A stretch of DNA of 64,000 bases from Hydrogenophilales bacterium 12-61-10 (GCA_002279795.1 NCCT01000007.1:1-64000); one strand, 5' to 3'; positions 13,178 to 22,249 are shown, counted from the first letter of the stretch. The notes: generated by a model from the sequence alone, not told the origin. Numbers and translations: made by a program.

Positions 13178-13594
13178 CTAGCGCGACGGGTCTGTCACAA
13201 ACCCGATGCGGACCAACCCTGATTTCGCCGCAGCCGACATCACCTGCGCGACGGTTTCATACTGCACATGGCGATCAGCGCGAATATGCAACTCGGGTTG
13301 CGGTTGTTTTTGTGCTTCGGCACTGAAGCGCATAGCGAGGTCTGCCTGCGTCACCGGCGCGCCGTTCCAGTAGAGCGCACCCGCTTCACGAATACCCAAT
13401 TCAATGTGCTCGGGCTGGGTGACATTGGCCGCGCTGCTGGCCTTGGGCAAATCGATTTTGACCGAATGCGTGAGCAAGGGCGCGGTGATGATGAAAATCA
13501 CCAGCAGCACCAGCATCACATCCACCAGCGGCACCACGTTGATTTCAGCCATCGGCACTTGATGGCGACGCGGATCGAAGCTTCCCATCGCCAT
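13178..13594 (-). CDS. exbD: Biopolymer transporter ExbD (TonB energiser)
   Basis: A 138-residue single-span membrane protein. Residues about 15-40 (MAEINVVPLVDVMLVLLVIF) contain the transmembrane helix with the essential aspartate of the proton channel (D25 in VPLVDVMLVL). The rest is a periplasmic domain. With ExbB it uses the proton gradient to drive TonB. It is the last gene of the Ton operon, 3 bases after exbB. A TolR function is less likely because tonB and a receptor are adjacent and no tolA/B/pal is present. Confidence 0.9.
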   Translation of the reverse strand: MAMGSFDPRRHQVPMAEINVVPLVDVMLVLLVIFIITAPLLTHSVKIDLPKASSAANVTQPEHIELGIREAGALYWNGAPVTQADLAMRFSAEAQKQPQPELHIRADRHVQYETVAQVMSAAAKSGLVRIGFVTDPSR

Positions 13595-13597
13595 GAT

Positions 13598-14323
13598 TCA
13601 GTTCTTTCTCACAATGTGCTGCGTGCGCTCGCCCGCCGAACTGTTGGCTTTTTCACCGACGGTAATGACGGCGTACAGATCGTGCGCGAATGCGTCCAGC
13701 CTGGCCAGCCACAAGCGGTTGCGCCGGTTGAAGCTGTTGTAGGCGAGAACGGCAGGTATCGCCACGGCCAGCCCCAGCGCGGTCATGATCAGCGCCTCGC
13801 CGACCGGGCCGGACACTTTGTCCAGCGTACCCTGCCCCGACAGTCCGATATTGACCAGCGCGTGATAAATCCCCCATACCGTGCCGAACAGGCCGATATA
13901 AGGCGCGGCCGAACCGGCCGATGCAAGGACGGTCAGACCATGCTCGACCCGCGTGGCTTCCTGGTCGATGCCGTTGCGCAGCAGGCGGGTGAGAAATTCG
14001 CCCAGCCCGCCGGCTGCCGCCAGTTTCTGCATACCGTGCTTTTCCGCGTCACCCGCAGCATCCAGCGCGTCCCGCGCCAGTTCAGCAAAGGCGCTGTCGG
14101 CTGGCCGCTGATGCAGCGCAGACCGCACCTGCTGTAACGAGTCCGCAGCCCAGAACTGCTTGAGAAAAGCCTCGGCGCGCCGGCCGGCAAGGACGTTGGC
14201 GAACGACTTGCTGGCAATCAGATACCAGCTCGCCACCGACATCGCCAGCAGCATGGCGAGCACGACGCGCCCGAGCGCATCGGTTTGCGACAGAAAGTGG
14301 GAAAAGCCCAGACCATGTTCCAT
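13598..14323 (-). CDS. exbB: MotA/TolQ/ExbB proton channel family protein
   Basis: About 241 residues with an N-terminal membrane helix (about 18-38) and two later helices in the ExbB/TolQ layout: SAAPYIGLFGTVWGIYHALV and ALIMTALGLAVAIPAVLAYN. It forms the inner-membrane motor with ExbD. I chose the ATG at 14323 because AAGGA lies 7 bases upstream and the residues before it do not fit the family. tonB ends 10 bases upstream and exbD follows after 3 bases. Confidence 0.9.
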   Translation of the reverse strand: MEHGLGFSHFLSQTDALGRVVLAMLLAMSVASWYLIASKSFANVLAGRRAEAFLKQFWAADSLQQVRSALHQRPADSAFAELARDALDAAGDAEKHGMQKLAAAGGLGEFLTRLLRNGIDQEATRVEHGLTVLASAGSAAPYIGLFGTVWGIYHALVNIGLSGQGTLDKVSGPVGEALIMTALGLAVAIPAVLAYNSFNRRNRLWLARLDAFAHDLYAVITVGEKANSSAGERTQHIVRKN

Positions 14324-14333
14324 AGGATGTCCT

Positions 14334-14996
14334 TCATTCGAGGTTGAATTTAAACGGTTGCAATGCAATGGCGCGCACGGCGCGACCATCGCGCAGCGGC
14401 GGATTGCAGCGCCAGGTCTTGACTGCGTTCAGGGCGGCTTCATCGAGCCGTCTGAACCCACTGCTGGTGGCGATATGGGCCGCGCTGACCCGGCCATCGG
14501 TATCGAGCTCGACCCGCAACACCACGTCTCCCGACTCGCCTGTGCGCCTGGCAAGTGCTGGGTACTTGGGTGGCGTGCGCGTCGGGCAACCCAATGCCAG
14601 TTCGCCCTGCAAGGTGACGGGGCCCGTCGGCTCGGCGGGGGATGGGTCAGGTGCGGCGAGCGGTGCGGGCGGTGCTTCGATGACGGGTACAGCTGGCGGC
14701 AACGGCATGACAAAATCAGCCGGCGCGACCGCTGCCTCTACGACCAGATGCCGGTGCGGCACGGGTGGACGAGGGGTTTCCTGCTTCACGGGCTTGGGCG
14801 GCGGCAGTTGCCGCGGTGGCGGTTGCACTCGGACCGCAGGCTGGGACGGCGTAATGAAACGCACAAACAGCGTTGTCGCCTCTTCCGGGGCAGGAATCAG
14901 CCGGGCGCTCCACAGGGCGTACAGCACGATGCCATGTACCCCCAACACAAACGCCAGGCCAACCAGCCGATTCCACCGCGCTTGCTGCAAGTTCAT
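14334..14996 (-). CDS. tonB: Energy transducer TonB
   Basis: About 220 residues with one N-terminal membrane anchor (LVGLAFVLGVHGIVLYALW), a long proline-rich spacer (PPPRQLPPPKPVKQETPRPP) crossing the periplasm, and a C-terminal TonB domain with PKYPALARRTGESGDVVLRV and SGFRRLDEAALNAVKTWR. It transmits energy from ExbBD to outer-membrane receptors. The ATG at 14996 puts the start 7 bases after the receptor stop; a GTG at 15032 would overlap the receptor and is less likely. Dedicated to the upstream receptor by context. Confidence 0.88.
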   Translation of the reverse strand: MNLQQARWNRLVGLAFVLGVHGIVLYALWSARLIPAPEEATTLFVRFITPSQPAVRVQPPPRQLPPPKPVKQETPRPPVPHRHLVVEAAVAPADFVMPLPPAVPVIEAPPAPLAAPDPSPAEPTGPVTLQGELALGCPTRTPPKYPALARRTGESGDVVLRVELDTDGRVSAAHIATSSGFRRLDEAALNAVKTWRCNPPLRDGRAVRAIALQPFKFNLE

Positions 14997-15003
14997 CTGA
15001 ACG

Positions 15004-17133
15004 TCAGTTGGCGCCAAAGGCGTAGGACACACCCAGCATCACACTGCGCGGTGCGCCCGGGGTGTAGGTGTTTTGCGTGTTCGGCGTATACGCGCCTATC
15101 CCGGAATAGGAACTGGAGGCACTGTCCGAATAATGCGCGTCTGCCAGATTGCGTACCTGCAGCCAGCTCTCCCAGCCTTTGGCAAACGTGTAGTTGCCGC
15201 GCAGGTTGAACAGGTTATGGCCGGGATAACGCACCGTATTGGCATTGTTCATCCAGTATTCGCCGAGGTGAACCCACTCCAGCGCAACGCGCACGCCCTG
15301 AACGGGTTTGTAGCCGATTTCTGCCGTCGTGATATCGCTGGGCGCCTGCGGCATGTCCTTGCCGCTGTAATCCAGCGTGGGGGATGCCTGGTATTCCAGA
15401 AAGCGATGGCTGGCAAGTGTCGTCCCGAGCCGCATGTCCAGCCAGCCTGCGTCGTAACTCAGGCCCAGCTCGATGCCCTGGCTGCGCGTGCGTCCGGCAT
15501 TGCGGTTCTCGCTGTTGCCCGGCGCGATGGCGTAGCTGACGATCGTATCCCTTCCATCCAGGCGGTACACAGCAGAATCGAACTTGAGGGCGCCGTTGAG
15601 AAACGCCATCCGCAGGCCCAGCTCATAGTTGTTGTAGACCGCCGGTCGCAAATCCGGAACGCTCGATTTTCCATACAGCTGACTCACGTCCGGCGGCGTA
15701 AAGCCTTCGCTGTAGTTGGCGTACAGGCTGGCCGCATTGCTCAGCGCGTACGTCGCGCCGACTTTCGGACTGAAGCGCGAAAATGTACGGGTCTCGTTCG
15801 GCGCGCCAAAATCCGGGCTGCCGCCCGGTGCCAGATTGTTCACAAAATCATACTGGATCGAATCCGACCGCCCGCCGACCACCGCCCGCACATTGTGCAG
15901 GGGTGAAAACTCCCATTGCGCAAATACCGCCGTGTTGTCGATGTCGACAGCGTAGTCGCGCTTGCCATCCAGCAAAGTGGTCGACAGCGTGTAACTGAGG
16001 TATTTGCCGGTGACCGGATCACGCACGATGTCCAGGTTATCGCTCACATAAGGATTCTTGCTTTTATCCAGATAAAGGCCGGCCACCACGCGCGAGGCCA
16101 GCCAGCTGAATTCCTGCTGGTGCTTGGCATCGAGTCCGATCGATTCAACATGGTTGTTGTTGATCGTCCCCCTGCGGCAGGTCGGCGTATTCACCGGGCA
16201 GTTGCGAATGGTGTAATTCGGCAGCTGGCCATGATCGTTTTCACGCGCAAACAAGGTCACGGTCGTGATGCCGTCGGCAAAGGTTTCGCCTTCCCACGCC
16301 ACATTGGCGCGCGTGGTCTTGTCCTTACGATAGGTGAAGGTATTGATGCTCTTGCCGGGGTTCGTCTGGTAGTCATTCTCGAACAGGCTGCCCGAGGTTT
16401 CGCTATCCAGATCGGTATGAACCACGGTGGCGCGCAGCTGCGACGACGTGGAGAGTGCGTAATCGCCGCGCAGGGTGAAGGAATCCTTGCTCCCGCCGCT
16501 GTATTCCTGCCAGTTGTTGCTGTCCCGGCGCGAACCGTAATACGAAAAACGGGCACCGAAATCGCCCCAAGTATTGCTGGCGCCGAGATCGTAACGGGTG
16601 AATTCAGCCGTACTGTCATGCCGCACGCCGATCATGGCGTAGGGCGTGCGCGATGCGCTGGCGGTCAGGAAATTCACCGCGCCGCCCACTGCATTGCTGC
16701 CATACAAGGACGACGACGGTCCTTTCACCACCTCCACGCTGTCCACGCCAGACACGTTGATTTCGTTCAGGGCGTTGTGGTTGAACACGCCCAGCGGCCG
16801 GATCGGAATGCCGTCCTCCAGGTACTGGTAAACCGAACTGGTGCTGATCGGCTGGCGAATGCTCATGCTGTGCTGCTCGTTGCCGAGGTCGTTCCAATAC
16901 ACCCCGGGGACGCGGTTGATCACTTCGCCCATGGTTTTGGGTTTGTCGCGTTCCAGGACTGCGCGCTTGACGACGCCGATCGCGACCGGCGTTTCCGACA
17001 GCCGGGTGGCAGCCCGTGAGCCCGACACGACGGTTTCATCCAGTTGCGCTTCGATCGCAAGCTCGGCTGCGAAAGCATGCGGAGAAAAAAGACTGGATAC
17101 TGCAAGCGCGACAAGCTGCTTTATTTTTTTCAT
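15004..17133 (-). CDS. TonB-dependent outer-membrane receptor
   Basis: A 709-residue receptor with signal peptide (cleavage near AFA-A, about residue 22), a TonB box-like DETVVSGS at 32-39, a plug domain (INRVPGVYW, DSVEVVKGPSSSLYGSNAVGGAVNFLT) and a 22-strand barrel. It imports an unidentified ligand across the outer membrane. The extracellular loop with a Cys pair (NCPVNTPTCRRG) is a possible ligand contact. It belongs to a six-gene operon with a thioredoxin-like protein and a secreted propeller upstream and tonB-exbB-exbD downstream. Plug similarity suggests a siderophore or metal-chelate class, but the substrate cannot be read from sequence alone. Confidence 0.9.
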   Translation of the reverse strand: MKKIKQLVALAVSSLFSPHAFAAELAIEAQLDETVVSGSRAATRLSETPVAIGVVKRAVLERDKPKTMGEVINRVPGVYWNDLGNEQHSMSIRQPISTSSVYQYLEDGIPIRPLGVFNHNALNEINVSGVDSVEVVKGPSSSLYGSNAVGGAVNFLTASASRTPYAMIGVRHDSTAEFTRYDLGASNTWGDFGARFSYYGSRRDSNNWQEYSGGSKDSFTLRGDYALSTSSQLRATVVHTDLDSETSGSLFENDYQTNPGKSINTFTYRKDKTTRANVAWEGETFADGITTVTLFARENDHGQLPNYTIRNCPVNTPTCRRGTINNNHVESIGLDAKHQQEFSWLASRVVAGLYLDKSKNPYVSDNLDIVRDPVTGKYLSYTLSTTLLDGKRDYAVDIDNTAVFAQWEFSPLHNVRAVVGGRSDSIQYDFVNNLAPGGSPDFGAPNETRTFSRFSPKVGATYALSNAASLYANYSEGFTPPDVSQLYGKSSVPDLRPAVYNNYELGLRMAFLNGALKFDSAVYRLDGRDTIVSYAIAPGNSENRNAGRTRSQGIELGLSYDAGWLDMRLGTTLASHRFLEYQASPTLDYSGKDMPQAPSDITTAEIGYKPVQGVRVALEWVHLGEYWMNNANTVRYPGHNLFNLRGNYTFAKGWESWLQVRNLADAHYSDSASSSYSGIGAYTPNTQNTYTPGAPRSVMLGVSYAFGAN

Positions 17134-17166
17134 GACGATCCCCGATTTTTTATAAGTCCCACTGGC

Positions 17167-17646
17167 TTACTGATTCTGCTTTAACCACGCCTTCAGTTTT
17201 TGCTCGCTGAGCACGCCCATCACCGGCTCACGTCGATGCTTTGCGTCATACAAATACGTGCGCGGCAATTCGCCGTGCCAGGCCGGATCCACCGCATGGC
17301 GCAGCCGTTCCGGGATGTCGTCGTCGAACACCCAGCTGTCCACTCGGGTCAGCCCGAGACGTTTCTGGGTTTGCTGGATCGCTGTTGAGAATTCCGGCGT
17401 GTCGGTTGCAACCAGCACCAATGGCAGCTGCTTGTTGGTTTTTGCAAGCTTGCCGAGCATGGTCAACTCGGTGATGCAATGGCCACACCAATTGACCGAC
17501 CACATGCTGAGAATGAAAGGCCGCCCGGTGTATTTCGCCTGAATGGCGGCAAGGCTGTTTGCGGTGAAGGATTGCGGTTCTGCCGCGCCGACAGGCGCTC
17601 CCCATGCGGCAAGAAGCCACGCGAAGCCAACGACTGCCCGTTTCAT
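17167..17646 (-). CDS. Periplasmic thioredoxin-like (TlpA/ResA-type) protein
   Basis: About 159 residues with a signal peptide (MKRAVVGFAWLLAAWGAPVGA) and a thioredoxin fold. The active site is WCGHC in SMWSVNWCGHCITEL, unlike the WCGPC of classical thioredoxin, and LPRTYLYDA provides the cis-proline segment. It probably reduces a disulfide in the periplasm. The ATG at 17646 overlaps the stop of the upstream propeller gene (ATGA), so the two are coupled, which points to a shared task such as keeping the propeller's cysteines reduced (inference). Confidence 0.8.
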   Translation of the reverse strand: MKRAVVGFAWLLAAWGAPVGAAEPQSFTANSLAAIQAKYTGRPFILSMWSVNWCGHCITELTMLGKLAKTNKQLPLVLVATDTPEFSTAIQQTQKRLGLTRVDSWVFDDDIPERLRHAVDPAWHGELPRTYLYDAKHRREPVMGVLSEQKLKAWLKQNQ

Positions 17647-18854
17647 TTGCCGCTCCCGAATTCGACCGGCAGCACGCGCAGCCCTTCTGCAGCGGCATTC
17701 CATACCACCCACGCCCGGGCGCCACTGAATAGCGGCAGCGGGTAATCGGCGACGCCTGCCGCCTCGGCCAGCCGAAGCGGTGGACTCCACGTTGCACCAC
17801 GGTCATCCGAACGCTGTGCGTACGCCACATAGGCACGACCATCAAATTCGCGCCAGGTGAGGATCACCCGGTCGCCCGCTGCAGCGATACCGGGATGGCC
17901 GGCTTGCGCAGCAGCATTGCCAAACGCCATCGGGGCCGACTCATTCGTTCCCGCGACACGCTTGTAAAACAAGCCCTGCCGGGTCTTGCCGTTGGTAAAC
18001 CAGGCCAGGTGCAGCGCCCCCCGACCATCCGCCGCGACATCCCCGCCATGGTGCGGACAGGCATCGATTTGCCAGTCGTCGTCACTTGCCCGGTGAATCA
18101 CGCCGTCATCCAGCCTGGCATAAGCAAAATCGCGGGTATTGACACCGTACAGATTGCGCCAGAACACAACTGGACCCTCGTCAGACCAGACGGCCGCGAC
18201 CCGACAGCATTCGCAGGTGTGCTCGGTCAAGCGCCGATTGGCGCTGAAATGCGCACCGTTATCCAGCGATTGCGCGGTGTAGACGGAAATCCCTGCATAG
18301 GCGCCGCCCGTGGCTTTGGCCGTATCGCGGTCGCGAGCGTCGAGCCAGGCCACCGATACCCGCCCCTTGCCGTCGGTCACCAGCGCGTCGAAGCGATGGC
18401 TGGTGATGCGGCCATCATCGTTCAGCGTGATCGGCTCGCTAAAGGACTTGCCGCCGTCGATTGAACGCGCAAAACGGATATTGCCGGAATAGTTTTGTGG
18501 CAAGGTTTGCGTCCAGCTCAACAGCACCGATCCATCGACGCCAAGTGCAATCTTCGGACGGTTTTCTCCATCGGCTGCGATGGCCTCGGGCGCAACAGTC
18601 ACGCGAACCGGCGCTGAAAAATGCGCCCCGCTGTCGTCCGAATGACTGACCAGAAGATGCTGATTCTCTACCCGTGCCAGCCACAGCCGGCCACGCGCAT
18701 CGTATGCAACGCCAACGGCAATAGCGGGTTTAGCAGCCTTGGGCCTGGGTTGAGCCGCAGCCTGCTCCGGGCTCTTTTCGGAATGCTCGGCATGGACCAG
18801 GCCAGGCGCAACCAGCAGTGCTGCCCATAAAATGTGCCGCATCATTTTTTTCAT
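17643..18854 (-). CDS. Secreted sialidase-like (Asp-box) beta-propeller protein with Cys motifs
   Basis: A 403-residue protein with a signal peptide (cleavage near VHA, about 22). Four Asp-box repeats (SDDSGAHF at 72-79, SIDGGKSF at 131-138, SLDNGAHF at 196-203, SDDRGATW at 349-356) indicate a sialidase/BNR-type propeller. It has CECC at 214-217 preceded by His212, and CPHHGG at 266-271, the look of a redox or metal site. No sialidase arginine triad is evident, so glycosidase activity is doubtful. It is the first gene of the Ton operon and is translationally coupled to the thioredoxin-like gene. Function unknown; a metal-handling role is my inference. Confidence 0.7.
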   Translation of the reverse strand: MKKMMRHILWAALLVAPGLVHAEHSEKSPEQAAAQPRPKAAKPAIAVGVAYDARGRLWLARVENQHLLVSHSDDSGAHFSAPVRVTVAPEAIAADGENRPKIALGVDGSVLLSWTQTLPQNYSGNIRFARSIDGGKSFSEPITLNDDGRITSHRFDALVTDGKGRVSVAWLDARDRDTAKATGGAYAGISVYTAQSLDNGAHFSANRRLTEHTCECCRVAAVWSDEGPVVFWRNLYGVNTRDFAYARLDDGVIHRASDDDWQIDACPHHGGDVAADGRGALHLAWFTNGKTRQGLFYKRVAGTNESAPMAFGNAAAQAGHPGIAAAGDRVILTWREFDGRAYVAYAQRSDDRGATWSPPLRLAEAAGVADYPLPLFSGARAWVVWNAAAEGLRVLPVEFGSGK

Positions 18855-19039
18855 CCGTCCCTCCGCGCATTTTTGTTTATGGCCACAAGGCCAATTGTTC
18901 GAGAGAGGTTAATGCAATAAATGAATTCAATAAACGTGGCAAATTGCCGCACCTCTGACAGGCCGGATACTCCTTGGACCGGTCAGGCAATGCCTGCGCT
19001 TTGCCATTCGTCGGCCAAACAGTGAGAATGCAGGCCTCC

Positions 19040-20353
19040 ATGAAAGCCCATGCTGATCTCCTTCTCCTGCCGCAATGGCTTGTACCCGTCGAGCCTGTCG
19101 GCACGCTGACCGACCACGCCGTGGTGGTGCTTGATGGCCGGATTCTTGATGTATTACCTGCCGCAGAAGCACAGAAGCGCTATGACGCAACTCACTGCCT
19201 CGCCCTGCCCGGTCAGGTCCTGATACCCGGGCTGGTCAATCTGCATTGCCATGCCGCGATGTCGCTACTGCGTGGCTTTGCCGACGACCAGCCGCTGATG
19301 GCCTGGTTGCAGCAGCACATCTGGCCCGCCGAGAAAAAGCACCTGTCCGAAGCCTTCGTGCGCGATGGCACCCTGCTCGCCGCGGCCGAAATGCTGGCAG
19401 GGGGCGTCACTACCGTGAACGACATGTATTTCTTTCCGGCAGCGGCGGGCGAGGCATACGTTCAAGCCGGAATGCGCGCCACGCTGGGCATGATCGTGCT
19501 TGAATTCCCCAGCGCCTATGCAACGGATGCGGACGATTACCTGGCCAGAGGGCTGGCGATGCGCGACAAGCTTGGCGACGAGCCTCTGCTCAATTTTGCC
19601 TTTGCCCCGCACGCGCCGTACACCATTTCGGATGGCACTTTCAGCCGCATCAACACCCTGTCCGAGCAACTGGGTCTGCCCATTCACACCCACATTCATG
19701 AAACCGCCGACGAAGTGACTGCCAGCCTGCAGCAACACGGCGTACGCCCGCTGGAACGGCTGGCGCGGCTGGGTTTGCTTGGACCCAATTTCATCGGCGT
19801 CCATGCCGTCCATCTGAACGAAGCTGAAATCGATTTTCTGGCCACGCATGGCTGCCACGTGGCCCATTGTCCAACCTCCAATCTCAAGCTGGCTTCCGGC
19901 GTTGCACCTGTCAGTCAACTCGCCGCCGCCGGGGTCAATTTTGGCCTTGGCAGCGACGGCGCCGCCAGCAACAACCGGCTCGACCTGTTCGCCGAAATGC
20001 GGCTGGCGGCCCTGCTGGCCAAAGGTGTCAGCGGCGATGCGGCCGCCCTGCCTGCAGCCGCCGCGCTCAGGGCGGCCACGCTTGGCGGTGCGAGCGCGCT
20101 CAATCTTGATAGCCAGATCGGCAGTATCACCCCGGGGAAACGCGCCGATCTGGTCGCGGTCGATCTCACCTCTGTTTCGAGCCAGCCGGTGTTCGACCCC
20201 ATTTCGCATCTGGTCTATGTCGCCGGGCGCGAAGCCGTGAGACACGTCTGGGTCGATGGCAAGCACATCATCAACAACCATGGTCTGGCCGGGCTGGATA
20301 AAGACGACCTGATTGCCCGCGCCGCTTACTGGCACACCAAAATAACTGCATAG
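19040..20353 (+). CDS. mtaD: TRZ/ATZ family amidohydrolase, likely 5'-methylthioadenosine / S-adenosylhomocysteine deaminase
   Basis: About 437 residues of the metal-dependent amidohydrolase superfamily. Metal and substrate motifs are LVNLHCHAAMSLLRGFADD (His-x-His), THIHETADE, AHCPTSNLKLASG and GSDGAASNN. Members deaminate adenosine-type nucleosides formed from S-adenosylmethionine use. It is 9 bases upstream of ubiG, a SAM-dependent methyltransferase, which fits by-product recycling. An ATG at 19028 is an alternative start; neither has a strong ribosome site. Confidence 0.85.
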   Translation: MKAHADLLLLPQWLVPVEPVGTLTDHAVVVLDGRILDVLPAAEAQKRYDATHCLALPGQVLIPGLVNLHCHAAMSLLRGFADDQPLMAWLQQHIWPAEKKHLSEAFVRDGTLLAAAEMLAGGVTTVNDMYFFPAAAGEAYVQAGMRATLGMIVLEFPSAYATDADDYLARGLAMRDKLGDEPLLNFAFAPHAPYTISDGTFSRINTLSEQLGLPIHTHIHETADEVTASLQQHGVRPLERLARLGLLGPNFIGVHAVHLNEAEIDFLATHGCHVAHCPTSNLKLASGVAPVSQLAAAGVNFGLGSDGAASNNRLDLFAEMRLAALLAKGVSGDAAALPAAAALRAATLGGASALNLDSQIGSITPGKRADLVAVDLTSVSSQPVFDPISHLVYVAGREAVRHVWVDGKHIINNHGLAGLDKDDLIARAAYWHTKITA

Positions 20354-20362
20354 GACACGCAC

Positions 20363-21061
20363 ATGAGCAACGTCGACGCTGCTGAAATCGCCAAATTTTC
20401 CGAACTCGCGCACCGCTGGTGGGACCCGAACTCCGAGTTCAAGCCACTGCACGAAATCAACCCGCTACGCCTGAAATGGATCGACCAGAAAGCAGGGCTG
20501 GCAGGCAAAAAAGTACTCGACATTGGCTGTGGCGGCGGCATTCTGGCCGAGGCGATGGCGGCAGCGGGTGCCACAGTAAGCGGAATCGACCTGTCGGAAA
20601 AGGCGCTCAAGGTTGCCAAGCTGCATTTGTACGAATCGGGACTCGACGTCGATTACCAGATGGTGTCGGCCGAAGACTATGCCGCGCAGCACGCCGGCGA
20701 ATTCGATGTGGTCACCTGCATGGAAATGCTGGAACACGTACCTGACCCCGCCTCGATCGTGGCCGCCTGTTCGCGCCTGGTCAAACCCGGCGGCTGGGTG
20801 TTTTTTTCTACACTGAACCGCAAAGCCAAAAGTTACCTGTTTGCCATTATCGGCGCCGAGTACATCCTTAAAATGCTGCCGCGCGGCACGCACGACTACG
20901 CCAAGTTCATCCAGCCGGCCGAACTCGCCCGCATGGCACGCGATAGCGAACTCGACACGCAGGAACTGATCGGCATGACCTATAACCCGCTGACCAAAAT
21001 CTACAGGCTGGGAGCGGACACCGACGTCAACTACCTGTTGGCGACACGGCGCGGAGAGTAA
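20363..21061 (+). CDS. ubiG: Bifunctional ubiquinone biosynthesis O-methyltransferase
   Basis: A 232-residue SAM methyltransferase that carries out both O-methylations in ubiquinone synthesis. The N-terminal block [20 protein letters not shown] is diagnostic of UbiG; the SAM motif I is [15 protein letters not shown], and later motifs are [13 protein letters not shown] and [14 protein letters not shown]. It lies between mtaD and gph, the conserved betaproteobacterial order, with gph starting 2 bases after its stop. Confidence 0.96.
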   Translation: MSNVDAAEIAKFSELAHRWWDPNSEFKPLHEINPLRLKWIDQKAGLAGKKVLDIGCGGGILAEAMAAAGATVSGIDLSEKALKVAKLHLYESGLDVDYQMVSAEDYAAQHAGEFDVVTCMEMLEHVPDPASIVAACSRLVKPGGWVFFSTLNRKAKSYLFAIIGAEYILKMLPRGTHDYAKFIQPAELARMARDSELDTQELIGMTYNPLTKIYRLGADTDVNYLLATRRGE

Positions 21062-21063
21062 GC

Positions 21064-21744
21064 ATGGAAATAGAAATAAGGCCGTTTCCCGGCATTCGTG
21101 CCGTCCTGTTCGACCTTGACGGCACCTTGGTCGATACCGCGCCCGATCTCGGCTACGCGCTCAACCTGCAACGCGCACGTCACGGCCTGCCGCCGCTGGA
21201 CGACGAGGTCATCCGCCCGCAGGCATCGCACGGCGCGCGCGGACTGCTCGGCATCGGCTTCGATCTGCATCCAGACGACACGAAATTTGCGCTGATGCGC
21301 GAGGAGTTCCTGCAACTGTATGCGGACAATATCTGCCGCCACTCGCGGCCGTTTGACGGGATCCTTGAACTGCTGGCCGAGCTTGACGCGCGTCAATTGA
21401 AATGGGGCGTGGTGACCAACAAGCCTGCGCGCTTTACCGAACCGCTGATGTCCATTCTCGATCTGGCCGAGCGCGCCGCCTGCATCGTCTCCGGCGACAC
21501 CTGCCCGCAACCCAAACCGCATCCCGCACCCATGCTGGCCGCAGCCGAGTTGTGTGGCGCGGCACCCGGGCAATGCCTGTATTTGGGGGACGCCGAACGC
21601 GACATCCAGGCAGCCAACGCCTCAGCCATGCCCGCACTCGTCGCAGCTTGGGGATATCTTGACGCCACGGACCTGCCTCATACCTGGGGTGCGCATGCGC
21701 AAATCCACCACCCGCTCGAAACGCTCGACTACCTGACTACCTGA
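21064..21744 (+). CDS. gph: Phosphoglycolate phosphatase (HAD family)
   Basis: A 226-residue haloacid dehalogenase-type phosphatase. Motif I is LFDLDGTLVDTAPDL (nucleophile and acid aspartates), motif II VVTNKP, motif III K in PKPHP, and motif IV GDAERDIQAA. It removes phosphate from 2-phosphoglycolate, though other small phosphates are possible. The last codons (DYLTT-stop) lie inside a 7-copy 8-bp repeat at 21727-21782; because the stop falls in the third unit, changes in copy number above three would not alter the protein. Confidence 0.9.
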   Translation: MEIEIRPFPGIRAVLFDLDGTLVDTAPDLGYALNLQRARHGLPPLDDEVIRPQASHGARGLLGIGFDLHPDDTKFALMREEFLQLYADNICRHSRPFDGILELLAELDARQLKWGVVTNKPARFTEPLMSILDLAERAACIVSGDTCPQPKPHPAPMLAAAELCGAAPGQCLYLGDAERDIQAANASAMPALVAAWGYLDATDLPHTWGAHAQIHHPLETLDYLTT

Positions 21745-21782
21745 CTACCTGACTACCTGACTACCTGACTACCTGACTACCT
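21727..21782. repeat. Seven perfect tandem copies of the 8-bp unit GACTACCT
   Basis: The unit GACTACCT is repeated seven times without a mismatch, starting within the last codons of gph and continuing past its stop. Such 8-bp arrays are prone to slippage in replication. Here all three units needed for the stop codon come first, so the array mainly lengthens the 3' untranslated region. Confidence 0.95.
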
Positions 21783-21873
21783 GAGCATGGTCCTGCGCCT
21801 GCCCAAGCAACGGCGCCTCGCACCATGCCTCATCCCCATGCCATTGAACTGCGCAGCTTCTGGATGCCGGGAG

Positions 21874-21909
21874 GGTTGCTCCGCTTGCAGATAAGGCAAC
21901 CGTTTTTTT
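21874..21909 (+). terminator. Rho-independent terminator after gph
   Basis: GGTTGC (21874-21879) pairs with GCAACC (21896-21901) and is followed after one base by seven T residues. It ends the mtaD-ubiG-gph unit just before the convergent cytochrome gene. Confidence 0.75.
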
Positions 21910-21925
21910 GCCTGGGCCTGCAGGC

Positions 21926-22249
21926 TCAATATTTCAAATACAGGCCTTTTTGCTGGGAGTAATACAGCGACAGATCCTGCATGTCAGCATCGGTCAGTGT
22001 CTGAACCTGCCCGGCCATGATGGGATTTTTTCGCTTGCCGGACTTGTAAGCCTTGAGCGAGTGATAGAGATAATCCCGGTTTTGCCCCGCCAATTTGGGG
22101 AATGACGACACCGAACTTACGCCATCGGCACCATGACATGCCATGCAGGTTCCGGATTTGGCCTTGCCCGCTTCGGCATTGCCTGCGGCCACAGCGGGTA
22201 ACGTCACAATCAGCGCAGCAACAGCGGAGACAAACAGTGTGCTTTTCAT
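21926..22249 (-). CDS. Small periplasmic class I cytochrome c
   Basis: About 107 residues with a signal peptide (MKSTLFVSAVAALIVTLPAVA-A) and one haem site CMACH at 35-39; the methionine in NPIMAGQV is a good sixth ligand. The fold resembles cytochrome c-553 or a single domain of cytochrome c4. It likely shuttles electrons in the periplasm. The ATG at 22249 was chosen to give a clean signal peptide. A related cytochrome lies 14 bases upstream. Confidence 0.88.
   Translation of the reverse strand: MKSTLFVSAVAALIVTLPAVAAGNAEAGKAKSGTCMACHGADGVSSVSSFPKLAGQNRDYLYHSLKAYKSGKRKNPIMAGQVQTLTDADMQDLSLYYSQQKGLYLKY

Noticed and set aside
21727..21782. Phase-variable on/off switch of gph
   Set aside because: The stop codon lies in the first three repeat units, so copy number changes do not change the reading frame outcome.
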